Origin: JACKAN01 sp964502735
GTDB lineage: Bacteria; Bdellovibrionota; Bdellovibrionia; Bdellovibrionales; UBA1609
Direction: 5' to 3'
Length of the DNA stretch: 41,805 nt
Assembly (NCBI GenBank): GCA_964502735.1
Contig: CAZCYD010000021.1
Coordinates: forward strand, 1 to 41,805
Part shown: positions 32,121 through 40,469 of the stretch, one piece after another
How positions within the stretch are numbered: position 1 is the first letter of the stretch
Layout of the letters: each line of letters begins with the position of its first letter
The notes under the pieces: model-generated
Told to the model about the DNA's origin: nothing
Databases searched by the model: none
What the model saw: the letters and a program-made list of their open reading frames with translations, nothing else
Program-made: the position numbers and the translations under genes

Positions 32121-33197
32121 CGGCTGCCCGGAGTTTAGTTTTTTGCCCAAGTTATTGAGGTCGGCGGATAAAGACCCCAACTCATCGTCGGAGTTAACTG
32201 TTGAGAAGACCGCGTAATCCGAGCGGGTATAGGCCGTCACAACCCTTTGCAACTCCGCTACTGAACTCACTAGACCATGAGAAGCCACAAGCCCTATCAA
32301 AAGAGCTAAGCTCAGAGTTGTTGCGAAAAAAAACAAGGACTTCCATTTAATCTCTTCAATAACATACATTGACTTAGCCTTATCAGCCACAGCCGCAACA
32401 ATAAGATCAGACACACCAACACGAGAAAATGACACCAGCATGGTTTTTCTTGCATGATTCTCTATTTCTGCTACGCCAGTTGGAAATTGACTGTCATAAA
32501 TGGGTTGAAAAAAATCAGCCGAAGCAATCTGTAAACTCGCCTGAGTTCTAGTTTTATACTTTGGCTCCATAGCCATAAACTGATTCTTCGACAATAGGTA
32601 ATGACGATAGGCTGAGGGAGTGGCAAAACTCTCATACAACGAGGGAGACCCAAAAACAGATAATATTAAATAGTCCCTATCAGTTACAGGAGCCCTGTAC
32701 TTATTGACCACTGCAAAGTAGCGTTTGTTAGATTTAACTTCTTGAATGGCAAAACCCTTTGCCATTGCTTGACTCAACAAACCTTCAATAACTTCACCAC
32801 CAGGTGAAAATTTCTTAACCACCCTGTCAGGTAGATACAAGTGGTCCATTTGCTGAAATGCACTTCCCGTTGTCGGTAAATATATAAAAACATGCTCAAC
32901 TCGTTTTTGCCTCTTAAAAAGTTCATTTGAATTCCCTGTAAACTGAAACTTTGCTGTATCTATAGAGGCCTCTATAGGATCTAGAATTTTTTGCTGAACA
33001 TCCAGCTCCACTCTCACCTGATTAGCCAGCGTTTTGGCCACAATCTCTGCCGTATCGTAAATATAGGTTTTTTTATCTTTAATAAAAATATTAAGAGACA
33101 TCACGCCATAAAAGAAAAGGCCACCTAAAGAAACGAACAGCAATAGAAGTACGAGTTTATATTTTATTGAGAAAACTTTTTTTGTCATAAGCTGCAT
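32100..33197 (-). CDS. Two-TM sensor with extracytoplasmic domain and terminal HAMP; no output domain
   Basis: The 365-residue protein has TM1 (~13-33), a ~250-residue extracytoplasmic region with dCache-like features (VFIYLPTTGSAFQQM; FAVVNKYRAPVTDRDYLILS), TM2 (~287-305) and a HAMP domain (~306-355, with DDELGSLSADLNNLGKKL). Proteins of this build normally continue into an enzyme or kinase output domain, such as an adenylate cyclase, SpoIIE phosphatase, GGDEF or histidine kinase. Here the frame ends right after HAMP with PSTGARP, read from a REP copy whose TGA is the stop. I infer loss of the output domain through REP insertion or deletion; a stand-alone HAMP sensor is the alternative. The start is ATG 33197 or ATG 33188. 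The FecR-like gene converges on it, a likely signalling partner. Confidence 0.75.
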   Translation of the reverse strand: MQLMTKKVFSIKYKLVLLLLFVSLGGLFFYGVMSLNIFIKDKKTYIYDTAEIVAKTLANQVRVELDVQQKILDPIEASIDTAKFQFTGNSNELFKRQKRVEHVFIYLPTTGSAFQQMDHLYLPDRVVKKFSPGGEVIEGLLSQAMAKGFAIQEVKSNKRYFAVVNKYRAPVTDRDYLILSVFGSPSLYESFATPSAYRHYLLSKNQFMAMEPKYKTRTQASLQIASADFFQPIYDSQFPTGVAEIENHARKTMLVSFSRVGVSDLIVAAVADKAKSMYVIEEIKWKSLFFFATTLSLALLIGLVASHGLVSSVAELQRVVTAYTRSDYAVFSTVNSDDELGSLSADLNNLGKKLNSGQPSTGARP

Positions 33198-33269
33198 TCA
33201 CAATGTTATCTAAAACTTTATATGCATATGATATTGAATACAACTGTAAAAAATTAATTAACTCTCTAA

Positions 33270-34142
33270 TTATGTCCTCGGCTTGTACCAACACAAGGGG
33301 CGCACTCCTGTTTGATACCCCTGACTTCGCACACAGGTCCCAATTTCAGGATTATCATCACTCAAAGGAGCTTCAACGTCCTTATCGCAAAGAGCAGCTG
33401 AAAAATACGTATCTAAACGACACTGCGGTTTGGGATGACCGTCATCGGTCTCAATTACAATACTGGGGTCAGGAGACTCAAAATTGAGATTCGTATTGGG
33501 AAATTTCAACTCCCTAAACAGTTGAGCAATATTTTCTCCAGCCAAAGCAAATCTAGCACAAGCCGCGCGGTCTTCATCTTGTGTCCAAACATAAGAACAC
33601 TTATTCCAAACAATCTCAGGAACCTCAGCTTCTGCTAACCAGTCCAGATTTTCGTGCGGCTGATATATATGACGAAAGCACTTGAGACCAGCATAGTAAT
33701 CAGACTGACCTTCATTGGAAGCCCAAGTGCTCATCCATCTATTTATTTTAGGCGCACCAGCAATATGATGACCTATTTCGTGACAAGCTACCAACGCAAA
33801 GGCCTCTTCAGAAATTCCATGAAATCTAGCCATCCCACCATACATATTGATAATGTAGCGTCTGCCAACCCTCATGGCAGAGGCGTTAACAGTTCCATTG
33901 TCCCAGAGCCTTTTAACTTCCAGCCGCCCTCCCAAATTAGAAATCTCATTCTGATAAAAAGACTCTACCCTATCTAGCACATTGTTGAACTGTTGTTGAT
34001 TTAAAGCCATGATGGAGACTTCCGACGCCGGTATGTTGAGATCATTTTCTGGCCAAAACCCCTCACATAAAACTTCACTATTTTGCTGCAAGAGAAACAA
34101 AAATCCTACCAAACTAGAAAAAAAATACCCCATTACGCTCAT
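33270..34142 (-). CDS. Secreted zinc metalloprotease-like protein (HExxH)
   Basis: The start ATG 34142 is preceded by AAGGAG at six-base spacing. The 290-residue protein has an N-terminal hydrophobic signal (MSVMGYFFSSLVGFLFLL). The zinc-site helix is ACHEIGHHIAG (His121, Glu122, His125), and a probable third ligand is Glu144 in ASNEGQSDYYAG, a layout like M48-type gluzincins. The C-terminal ~130 residues contain several Cys (CRLDTYFSAALC, GTCVRSQGYQ, LCWYKP), indicating disulfides after export. It is probably a periplasmic or secreted peptidase; the substrate is unknown. It lies 34 bp downstream of the Gre-factor gene and is probably co-transcribed. The product ends PLCWYKPRT. Confidence 0.78.
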   Translation of the reverse strand: MSVMGYFFSSLVGFLFLLQQNSEVLCEGFWPENDLNIPASEVSIMALNQQQFNNVLDRVESFYQNEISNLGGRLEVKRLWDNGTVNASAMRVGRRYIINMYGGMARFHGISEEAFALVACHEIGHHIAGAPKINRWMSTWASNEGQSDYYAGLKCFRHIYQPHENLDWLAEAEVPEIVWNKCSYVWTQDEDRAACARFALAGENIAQLFRELKFPNTNLNFESPDPSIVIETDDGHPKPQCRLDTYFSAALCDKDVEAPLSDDNPEIGTCVRSQGYQTGVRPLCWYKPRT

Positions 34143-34176
34143 TAAGCACTCCTTTGCCTGAGAGATTCACTGAAGA

Positions 34177-34668
34177 CTAAAAAACCTCCAAAACCTCATA
34201 AATTTGTGTTTGATTGTTAACCGAGAGATCGAAGTCCTCACCCACTTTTTTTCCCATCAAATTTCTCCCTACAGGTGAATTGGGAGTAACTACCAAAAAT
34301 TCATACCCCTCCTGACTCAACTTTTCACCAGCTGCTGCGGGTAAGACAAAAAAGTTCCTCTCATCATCGCCCTCAACGAGAACTTTAACTACTGAACCCA
34401 TTTCTACCTTATTGGACACTTGCGAGGCATCGACCTTACTTAAAATATAGATTTCTTCCTTCAGCTCATTGACCCTCTTGGCCTGCGCACCAGCAAGGTA
34501 AGAGGCTTCGAGCCCCCGAGTGTCGTATTCATCTTCAGGCTTTGATTCGTCATGAGTGGCTGCTTCTTTGGCATCCAGAGCCGCTTGAACCAAAATATCA
34601 TGTTTATCACTTAAGGTTTTAATTACTGATTCTAGAAGTTTGACTTTGTCGATTTTCATAGATGCCAT
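34177..34668 (-). CDS. GreA/GreB-family transcription factor
   Basis: The 163-residue length is typical of GreA/GreB (~158). The N-terminal coiled coil has an acidic tip region (HDESKPEDEYDTRGLEASY, ~39-57) where Gre factors carry the metal-binding acids that rescue backtracked RNA polymerase. The C-terminal FKBP-like domain has MGSVVKVLV, YEFLVVTPNSPVGRNLMGKK and GEDFDL. The N-terminal motif differs from the standard GreA sequence, so this may be a lineage-specific Gre-family paralogue acting differently at the polymerase secondary channel; hence no gene symbol. The start is ATG 34668 or ATG 34659; neither has a clear Shine-Dalgarno. It is followed by the metalloprotease gene, and a perfect inverted repeat lies upstream. 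Confidence 0.82.
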   Translation of the reverse strand: MASMKIDKVKLLESVIKTLSDKHDILVQAALDAKEAATHDESKPEDEYDTRGLEASYLAGAQAKRVNELKEEIYILSKVDASQVSNKVEMGSVVKVLVEGDDERNFFVLPAAAGEKLSQEGYEFLVVTPNSPVGRNLMGKKVGEDFDLSVNNQTQIYEVLEVF

Positions 34669-34747
34669 TCTACAATGACTTGATTGACTCCCCTAGAAAC
34701 TTATTTACCACCCAGCTTTTACCTGCTGCATTAACGACTTTAGTCCT

Positions 34748-34925
34748 GCCCATAACCCACTGGTCAGTTTTGGAAATATGAGTTCTACTCTCAAGTTTCA
34801 GAGTGCGCATAGCGTATCTTGCAAGATGGCATCGAAAGATGACAGCTTGCAGGAGACGGGATGCGGCCACCCCTGAGCTTGAGAGTAGAACTCATATTTC
34901 CAAAACTGACCAGTGGGTTATGGGC
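34748..34925. repeat. Perfect 48-bp inverted repeat with 82-bp loop
   Basis: The left arm 34748-34795 (begins GCCCATAACCCACTGG, ends TACTCTCAAG) is exactly complementary to the right arm 34878-34925. Inside the loop is a second short stem, TGCAAG (34820-34825) with CTTGCA (34846-34851). There is no U-run, so it is not a standard terminator. It lies between astB and the Gre-factor gene (34669-34997), a region otherwise without a gene. Just outside the right arm CTCTGACAACAA occurs twice (34942 onward). Confidence 0.88.
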
Positions 34926-34997
34926 ACACCCCCACATCCTTCTCTGACAACAAACTCTGACAACAAGTTCGGGGAACAATTTTAGCTGATAACAATT

Positions 34998-36353
34998 TCA
35001 GGTAAAAGACCGTTGAAAGGGATAAACACTTCCAAGAGAAAGAATCTGCGTAAGCTCATCTAATGCAACTTGAGATTCTAGTAACAGCTGAGGGTCGGCA
35101 AGATCTCCTTCGCTCAATTCGTCTCGGTAGTGTTTGCCCACCCATGCAACGAGAGTTTCATACAATTTTGGTGTCAAAATTGTATTCGGATTAACCCCCG
35201 CTAACTCTTCAGATGTCAGCACCACCCTTAATCGAAGACAAGCTGGCCCTCCACCATTTCTCATACTTTGCTTTACATCCTTAACCAAGACTTCCCTAAT
35301 TGGCTGATCACTCTTAGATATCAACCCCTGCAAAAACTCCCACACTCTAACTTCAGATCTAGACTCCTCTGGAACCAATAAAATCATTTTGTCTTTTGTA
35401 GATAAAAGCTGACTGTTAAACAAGTAAGAGTTCACAGCTTCCTCAATGGAAACATCTTTTTCTGGAACCTCGATAAATACCAACTCTCCGAAAGGCAAAA
35501 ACTTTTTTTGCAACTCCTGAAGCAAACCTTCTTTATCAAGAAAAGCATGCTCGTGATAGAATAAACAGTTTCTATTTCCCACGGCTATGACGTCATTATG
35601 AAACACACCCCTATCAATGACTTCAGGATTTTGCTGAGCCAAAACGGTTCGAGAAGGATCTAATTTGTGCAGTCTTGCAATGGCCTCTGAAGCTTCACGA
35701 GTTTGGCGCGCAGGGAATCTTTTAGGGCCAACTCCCTTATCTGCATCAGCATGACGTCCATAAACAAATAGCTCCAAACCCTCATCTCCATACTCTCTAC
35801 AGAAACGAGTATGGTTAGCAGCTCCTTCGTCACCGAAAACTTCATGAGCCGGCAGAGGTTTATGATGAATAAAATACCTGTCTTCGCGAAAAGTCGCCCG
35901 CAGAATTCGACTTGTTGTTGGAGCTTCAATAAAACGGTGAAACTTATTTACCAAGTTAGCTGGAGTTATGTGTACCTTTTTATCTTCCGTATCAGAGGAC
36001 GGCGAAACCGTGGCTGAATTTGCAGCCCACATACTTGAAGCCGAACACAGTGTAGCCAGAAGGTTTGGTGCCTTCTTAGAAATATCCTGTAAAACTTCAG
36101 AATCACTTTGGCCATTAAAGCCCAGATCTCTAATTGTGCTCAAGTCTGGTCGATGCTGAGGAGCCAAAACCCCCTGGACGAATCCCATATCCATTAGAGA
36201 CTTCATCTTTAACAACCCTTGTAATGCCGCCTGTTTAGGACTTGAAATTTGCTTTTTATTTCCCATTGAGGCCACGTTACCCAGGGAGAGTCCTGCATAG
36301 TTATGAGTGGGCCCTATCAATCCATCAAAATTCGCCTCAATAGCAATACTCAC
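34998..36353 (-). CDS. astB: N-succinylarginine dihydrolase
   Basis: The 451-residue length matches AstB (E. coli ~447). AstB hydrolyses N2-succinylarginine to succinylornithine, CO2 and two NH3 in the AST arginine-degradation pathway. The opening EANFDGLIGPTHNYAGLSLGN is diagnostic. The catalytic triad is Glu176 (VFGDEGAANH), His252 (DRGVFHNDVIAV) and Cys372 (NGGGPACLRLRV), equivalent to E. coli Glu174, His248 and Cys365. The start is GTG 36353, with AGGAG nine bases upstream. No astA, astC, astD or astE lies in the window, so it is an orphan here, possibly paired with distant genes. A small secreted-protein gene lies 30 bp upstream on the same strand. Confidence 0.96.
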   Translation of the reverse strand: MSIAIEANFDGLIGPTHNYAGLSLGNVASMGNKKQISSPKQAALQGLLKMKSLMDMGFVQGVLAPQHRPDLSTIRDLGFNGQSDSEVLQDISKKAPNLLATLCSASSMWAANSATVSPSSDTEDKKVHITPANLVNKFHRFIEAPTTSRILRATFREDRYFIHHKPLPAHEVFGDEGAANHTRFCREYGDEGLELFVYGRHADADKGVGPKRFPARQTREASEAIARLHKLDPSRTVLAQQNPEVIDRGVFHNDVIAVGNRNCLFYHEHAFLDKEGLLQELQKKFLPFGELVFIEVPEKDVSIEEAVNSYLFNSQLLSTKDKMILLVPEESRSEVRVWEFLQGLISKSDQPIREVLVKDVKQSMRNGGGPACLRLRVVLTSEELAGVNPNTILTPKLYETLVAWVGKHYRDELSEGDLADPQLLLESQVALDELTQILSLGSVYPFQRSFT

Positions 36354-36383
36354 AAGAAATTACTCCTATAAACTTCACACAGT

Positions 36384-36788
36384 TTATGGTTGATCTTTAT
36401 AACAATAGTAGTGATTTAAACTCCACACTTTGCTGGTCATGTTGTACTGAAGATACAAATAGCAAACGCCATCTTTTGCCAAACCTAAACCCACGGGAGC
36501 TTCAACAATCATACCAAAGTATTCTGAAGAATAGAGAACGTACTGAAACCTCCCCTTTTCAAGGTTTATTGAGTAAGTCTGGTTAGTACCAAAAGATTGT
36601 GTGATTGTAAAATCCAACATCCCAACTAGAAACATCTCATCAGGTCGATAGCGATAAAACTCAAGGCTTGACCACCCCTGGAAAACAACACTGGAAGCGG
36701 TTCTTCCCTCCTCAAGAAATGGAATATCTTCAGCCGTCACATTGAAAGTTAATAATATCAACAAAAAGAAAACCAACACACTCTTCAA
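36384..36788 (-). CDS. Small secreted protein, unknown function
   Basis: The 134-residue protein starts at TTG 36788, with MKSVLVFFLLILLTFNVTAEDIP as a clear signal peptide (cleavage probably after TAE or TA). The mature part is beta-rich (SVVFQGWSSLEFYRY; FLVGMLDFTITQ; GRFQYVLYSSEYFGMIV; CYLYLQYNM) with two Cys near the C-terminus that may form a disulfide. No family recognised. It precedes astB by 30 bp on the same strand, so it may be the first gene of that operon. The TTG start is inferred from the signal peptide; the Shine-Dalgarno is weak. Confidence 0.65.
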   Translation of the reverse strand: MKSVLVFFLLILLTFNVTAEDIPFLEEGRTASSVVFQGWSSLEFYRYRPDEMFLVGMLDFTITQSFGTNQTYSINLEKGRFQYVLYSSEYFGMIVEAPVGLGLAKDGVCYLYLQYNMTSKVWSLNHYYCYKDQP

Positions 36789-36919
36789 AAATCACCCAAC
36801 CTTTTGCCATCCACTCTGCCGCCAAGCCACAGAAATTATCAGTCTTCCATCTTGGATGCAAGGCGCAATTCAAGAAAAGAGTTACAACCCTTTTTTATTA
36901 TTAATGTATAAATTTCCAT

Positions 36920-37948
36920 GTGGACAAACTAGAAGTACCAATAAATTCACAAGAAAGTAATTACTTCCCCCTCATGCGCGACTTACTGGTGTGGCTTCGA
37001 GGAAAGGACTCTCAAACTCAACTGAGCTTAAAGATGGGCTACCAATTTAACCAAGTCGGAAAGTGGGAGTCGGGACACACCCTCTTTTATTGGCAGGACT
37101 TCATTCGTCTTTGCGATTTAAAATCAATCCCCTGGCAAAGTCACCTGAGAGAGACCCTACTTATTAACTCAGATTACGATATTGAAAAAGCGCCTATTTT
37201 GGAGACCCTCCGCCTATTCCTTGGCGCTTACGAAATTGAGGACCTTCTCAATCACTTTAACAAGAGTCGTTCAAGTTTAATTCGGCTCTTGCACAATCAG
37301 GTAAAAACTGACTTCCAAGATGTTTTAAGCCTAATGGACAAAAAACCCCTCGTGTTTCTCAGTTGGATAAGTCACTTTGCGGACTTAAGAGAACTCCCGT
37401 CGCTGCAAAGCCGCATAAGCTATGCCAATCAGACTTGCCAAGGGATACTCTCTCAACCCTGGACCTTATTGGTAAATGCGGCTTTACACTTAGATGGGTA
37501 CAAGGATCTGCCCGCACACTCTAACAGCTGGATAGCCCAAAAAACCGGGTTGCAAAATGATCAGGTTTGTTCTTCTTTAGAGACTTTAAACAAAACAGGC
37601 ATTATCTTTCAAGCTACAAACAAGAAATATACCAGCTGTCTAAGAGATCTGAGTTTTCTAAGAAATCCTAGCTTTAGAAAAATCACTCACTATATCACCA
37701 ATAAAACAGCAGAAGCTTTTGACCCACTAAAGCCATTGGCTCCCAATTTTGACAGACCCTCTCTTTCATCCACTCGAGTTTATCCCCTCTCTTCGGAAGC
37801 TTCAAGAAAGGTTGCTCAAGCTATTATCCAGTTTCACAACACTCTTGGTGAAATTCTCAAGCAAGACACAGGACCTAAAGATCATGTTCGCACTATTTTG
37901 ATACACAGCCTAGACTCAGAATATTTCTCTAATACTCCTAAGCTCTAA
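36920..37948 (+). CDS. TIGR02147/DUF4423-like regulator with N-terminal helix-turn-helix
   Basis: The 342-residue protein has an N-terminal XRE-like helix-turn-helix (~19-70: LLVWLRGKDSQTQLSLKMGY, QVGKWESGHTLFYWQDFIRL). The central/C-terminal region resembles TIGR02147/DUF4423 proteins: a helical part with SWISHFADLRELP, then a winged-helix-like segment (SNSWIAQKTGLQNDQVCSSL, ETLNKTGIIFQ). This family is expanded in Bdellovibrio-type and related bacteria, and most members are uncharacterised putative regulators. The start is uncertain: GTG 36920 has no Shine-Dalgarno and lies just after a TATAAA (36906-36911), and ATG 36974 is the next in-frame choice. It is divergent from the secreted-protein/astB pair. 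Confidence 0.65.
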   Translation: MDKLEVPINSQESNYFPLMRDLLVWLRGKDSQTQLSLKMGYQFNQVGKWESGHTLFYWQDFIRLCDLKSIPWQSHLRETLLINSDYDIEKAPILETLRLFLGAYEIEDLLNHFNKSRSSLIRLLHNQVKTDFQDVLSLMDKKPLVFLSWISHFADLRELPSLQSRISYANQTCQGILSQPWTLLVNAALHLDGYKDLPAHSNSWIAQKTGLQNDQVCSSLETLNKTGIIFQATNKKYTSCLRDLSFLRNPSFRKITHYITNKTAEAFDPLKPLAPNFDRPSLSSTRVYPLSSEASRKVAQAIIQFHNTLGEILKQDTGPKDHVRTILIHSLDSEYFSNTPKL

Positions 37949-38050
37949 TTTTTCTTCTAAATGTTTCTACATATGAGACGCTCATCTCATATATAGAAAA
38001 TTGACACTTTATTCTTCTTTTATCCACTCAGACTCAGCTACAATTAGTCT

Positions 38051-38977
38051 ATGCACAATGTAAGCCCTTTAGCTTCAAAAGATCCTTCTTTATCAGAGCC
38101 TAAAAACAAGAGTGATTTTGACAAAGACTTAGCTTTTTCAAGAAATATTGGTTGGATCACAACTTCTGAGCAAAAATTAATTTTTCAGTCCCATGTTGGA
38201 ATTATTGGCCTCGGAGGGGTGGGCGGACAATATGCCGAAGCTCTAGCCCGTTTAGGAGTTGGCAATTTCACCATCTGCGATCCAGACAGTTTTGAAATTG
38301 AGAATACAAACCGGCAAAATGAGTGTAAATCATCAAATTATGGAAAAAACAAAGCCGAAGTCATTAAAAACCTCATTCAAGACATAAACCCATCAGCCGT
38401 TGTGCACATTCTCCCTGGTCCACTTAAAGAGAGTCAAGTTGAAGAGTTTTGTAAAAAAATAGATGTTTACTTTGACGCCTTAGATTTTTTTGTTTTAGAA
38501 CTCCGTCGGGCTATATTTCAAAAAATGAGAGAGCTTAACAAGCCCTCTATTACGGCGGCACCCATAGGAACAGGCACGTCATCTTTAGTTTTCACTAAAG
38601 ACTCCATGAGTTTCGATGATTATTTTGGCTTACACAAAGTTGAGGATCCCGTTGAAAAATCATTTCGTTTTCTTATAGGTCTAGCCCCCAGTTTGCAGCA
38701 TACGGCATACTTCCAAAACAAGGGGAAAGTCAGTTTCGAAAATAAAAAAGCCCCTTCTTTACCCATGGGAGTTTATGCCTGCGCTTCAGTCGCAGTGACC
38801 TCATGGTTAAAACTCCTATTAAAACGAGGGCGAGTACTGCAGGCTCCACACAGTGTACATTTTGATCCCTACTTAACAAAAATAAAAATTACCAACATGT
38901 GGTGGGGCCATCGAAACCCCCTATTCCAACTCAAAATTTTCATTTTTAAATTATATTTAAAAACCGAGAAAAGCTAA
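38051..38977 (+). CDS. ThiF/MoeB/HesA-family E1-like adenylyltransferase
   Basis: The 308-residue protein has a Rossmann nucleotide-binding motif (VGIIGLGGVGGQYAEALARLG, Gly-rich loop ~53-59). The acidic strand end and Arg/Asn motif (ICDPDSFEIENTNRQ) and KAE in the next helix are typical of ThiF-family E1-like enzymes that adenylate the C-terminus of a small sulfur-carrier or ubiquitin-like protein. The paired CxxC zinc motifs of MoeB/ThiF are absent, and no ThiS/MoaD partner is encoded beside it. The C-terminus is extended and basic-hydrophobic. Biosynthetic or tRNA-modification (TcdA-like) roles are possible; the substrate is unknown. ATG 38051 has no obvious Shine-Dalgarno. A membrane protein gene follows after ~100 bp. 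Confidence 0.8.
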   Translation: MHNVSPLASKDPSLSEPKNKSDFDKDLAFSRNIGWITTSEQKLIFQSHVGIIGLGGVGGQYAEALARLGVGNFTICDPDSFEIENTNRQNECKSSNYGKNKAEVIKNLIQDINPSAVVHILPGPLKESQVEEFCKKIDVYFDALDFFVLELRRAIFQKMRELNKPSITAAPIGTGTSSLVFTKDSMSFDDYFGLHKVEDPVEKSFRFLIGLAPSLQHTAYFQNKGKVSFENKKAPSLPMGVYACASVAVTSWLKLLLKRGRVLQAPHSVHFDPYLTKIKITNMWWGHRNPLFQLKIFIFKLYLKTEKS

Positions 38978-39080
38978 ATTATATTTAAAACCCACCTTAC
39001 GAGGTCTGGTCTAAGGGCTGTAGCGACCCTGCTTAAGGATGACCCGCAATATCCCGTACCTTATACTAAACAGATAAACT

Positions 39081-40388
39081 ATGGACTTTCGAAAAACTTT
39101 AGGCCTCTGGCGCTATCTAATTTACATTTTTATTGCTGCGCTCACAACAATCTCGGGAGTGCTCTTAGTCACTCACATGGAAGTGTTCGGCGTCAGAATC
39201 CCCAGCCCTAATGTTAGCATTGATTACCTCAAAGGTTTAATTTGGTCATTGGCCCTTTTGGTCGCCATTCAATTTATACCTATACCAAGTCCTCACAAAA
39301 AGATTTTGTCGACAATTTGGATACTTAAAATCTTTGTAACAATGGGGTTAATGTTAGTCTACGAACAGCATTATATATTAGATGCCTACACTTACTATAA
39401 GGAATCGGTGGACCCCTACCAAATGCATTCCTTTTCGTTCTTTGACGGAACCCTATTTGTCAGCTGGCTGGGCGCGACAGTCAATAACTATCTTCCTTTT
39501 ACAAACTCTTATCATGCACTGAAAGTCCTGTGGGCTTTTGCCGGTTTATTTGCAGTTTATATTTTTTTTCTAGCGTTTAAAAAAATAAAACCCGAGTCTG
39601 ACAACTCCTTCTTTATTTTTTTGGCCCTATTTCCATCAGTAATTTTCTGGACCTCTATACTAGGAAAGGATCCGCTCACTTTTTTAGGCATTTCACTATT
39701 CACTCTGGGGGTCGTTTACGTTGACAAAAAAGAATGGAAATCAGGATTTACCTTCATACTGACAAGCCTAGTCCTTCTGGCCCTTGTCAGGTTTTGGGTT
39801 GTTCCATTGTTGATCATTGCCTTTTCTAGCTATTCTGTTCTTTCCAGTCACAAACCATTATCTCAAAGACTATTATTATTCTCCTTACTATCGCTATTTG
39901 CTTTTTTTGCCCTCAACTGGATGTTTGATTATTTGAACATCTATTCAATTAATGAGTTCATTCATCGCATCAACTATTTTTCTCGATCGTGGGCGGAACA
40001 TGGAACCTCAGGACAAGCCCCACCAACATTTTACAGCACCCGAGATCTTTTTATGTTTTTACCCGTGGGAGCCTTCACAGCTTTATTTAGGCCACTGCCA
40101 GGAGAGATCAACAATATATTTGGAATTCTGGCTGGCTTGGAGAATATTTTTGTTCTTGGTCTATTCCTATATACACTGATTAACATCAAAAGAATTATAA
40201 GAAATTATCCTATCGCCATTTTTTTCCTTGGATTCCTAATTTTATGGTCGGTCTTTTACGGATTCATATCCTACCAAAACTTGGGCACAGCCTTTAGGTT
40301 TCGCTTGCAGGTATTACCCATTCTCCTCATAATGTACTGCTTGGCACGAAATAAAACTACAAAACAACAAAATCTATCGGTCGCTTAA
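39081..40388 (+). CDS. Polytopic membrane protein, GT-C / polysaccharide-polymerase-like
   Basis: The 435-residue protein has about ten or more predicted TM helices from the first residues (LIYIFIAALTTISGVLLV) to the C-terminus (LQVLPILLIMYCLA). The loop DAYTYYKESVD after TM3 and the motif LFPSVIFWTSILGKDPLTFLG resemble membrane glycosyltransferases and O-antigen/EPS polymerase-type proteins, where such loops face the periplasm. A large loop at ~290-325 (INYFSRSWAEHGTSGQAPP) may carry catalytic residues. It is probably an envelope-polysaccharide enzyme; exact activity is not assignable. No other polysaccharide genes are near. It is co-oriented with the E1-like gene and convergent with the FliN-like gene. 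Confidence 0.68.
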   Translation: MDFRKTLGLWRYLIYIFIAALTTISGVLLVTHMEVFGVRIPSPNVSIDYLKGLIWSLALLVAIQFIPIPSPHKKILSTIWILKIFVTMGLMLVYEQHYILDAYTYYKESVDPYQMHSFSFFDGTLFVSWLGATVNNYLPFTNSYHALKVLWAFAGLFAVYIFFLAFKKIKPESDNSFFIFLALFPSVIFWTSILGKDPLTFLGISLFTLGVVYVDKKEWKSGFTFILTSLVLLALVRFWVVPLLIIAFSSYSVLSSHKPLSQRLLLFSLLSLFAFFALNWMFDYLNIYSINEFIHRINYFSRSWAEHGTSGQAPPTFYSTRDLFMFLPVGAFTALFRPLPGEINNIFGILAGLENIFVLGLFLYTLINIKRIIRNYPIAIFFLGFLILWSVFYGFISYQNLGTAFRFRLQVLPILLIMYCLARNKTTKQQNLSVA

Positions 40389-40469
40389 ACGTCATGTCTG
40401 CCAATTCATCTGCATTGGACTATCTCGCCAACTCAGCTGCGGCAGCAGGTCTGTGTTAACTCGTCCGTG

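Noticed and set aside
32002..32217. 71-codon plus-strand open frame
   Set aside because: It is made of the tandem REP copies and the antisense of the HAMP sensor gene; the repeated TTQGLAPVD is REP translation.
34748..34925. Inverted repeat as a rho-independent terminator
   Set aside because: The stem is much too long, the loop is 82 bp and there is no trailing U-run.
34670..34985. Two short frames sharing LESRTHISKTDQWVMG on opposite strands
   Set aside because: They are translations of the two arms of the perfect inverted repeat, not genes.
37966..37997. ATATGAG / CTCATAT inverted repeat after the TIGR02147-like gene
   Set aside because: The 7-bp stem has no U-run; it could be an operator, but the evidence is too thin to annotate.
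38001..38050. TTGACA near 38001 as promoter of the E1-like gene
   Set aside because: No acceptable -10 at 16-18 bp; the TACAAT further on is about 32 bp away.
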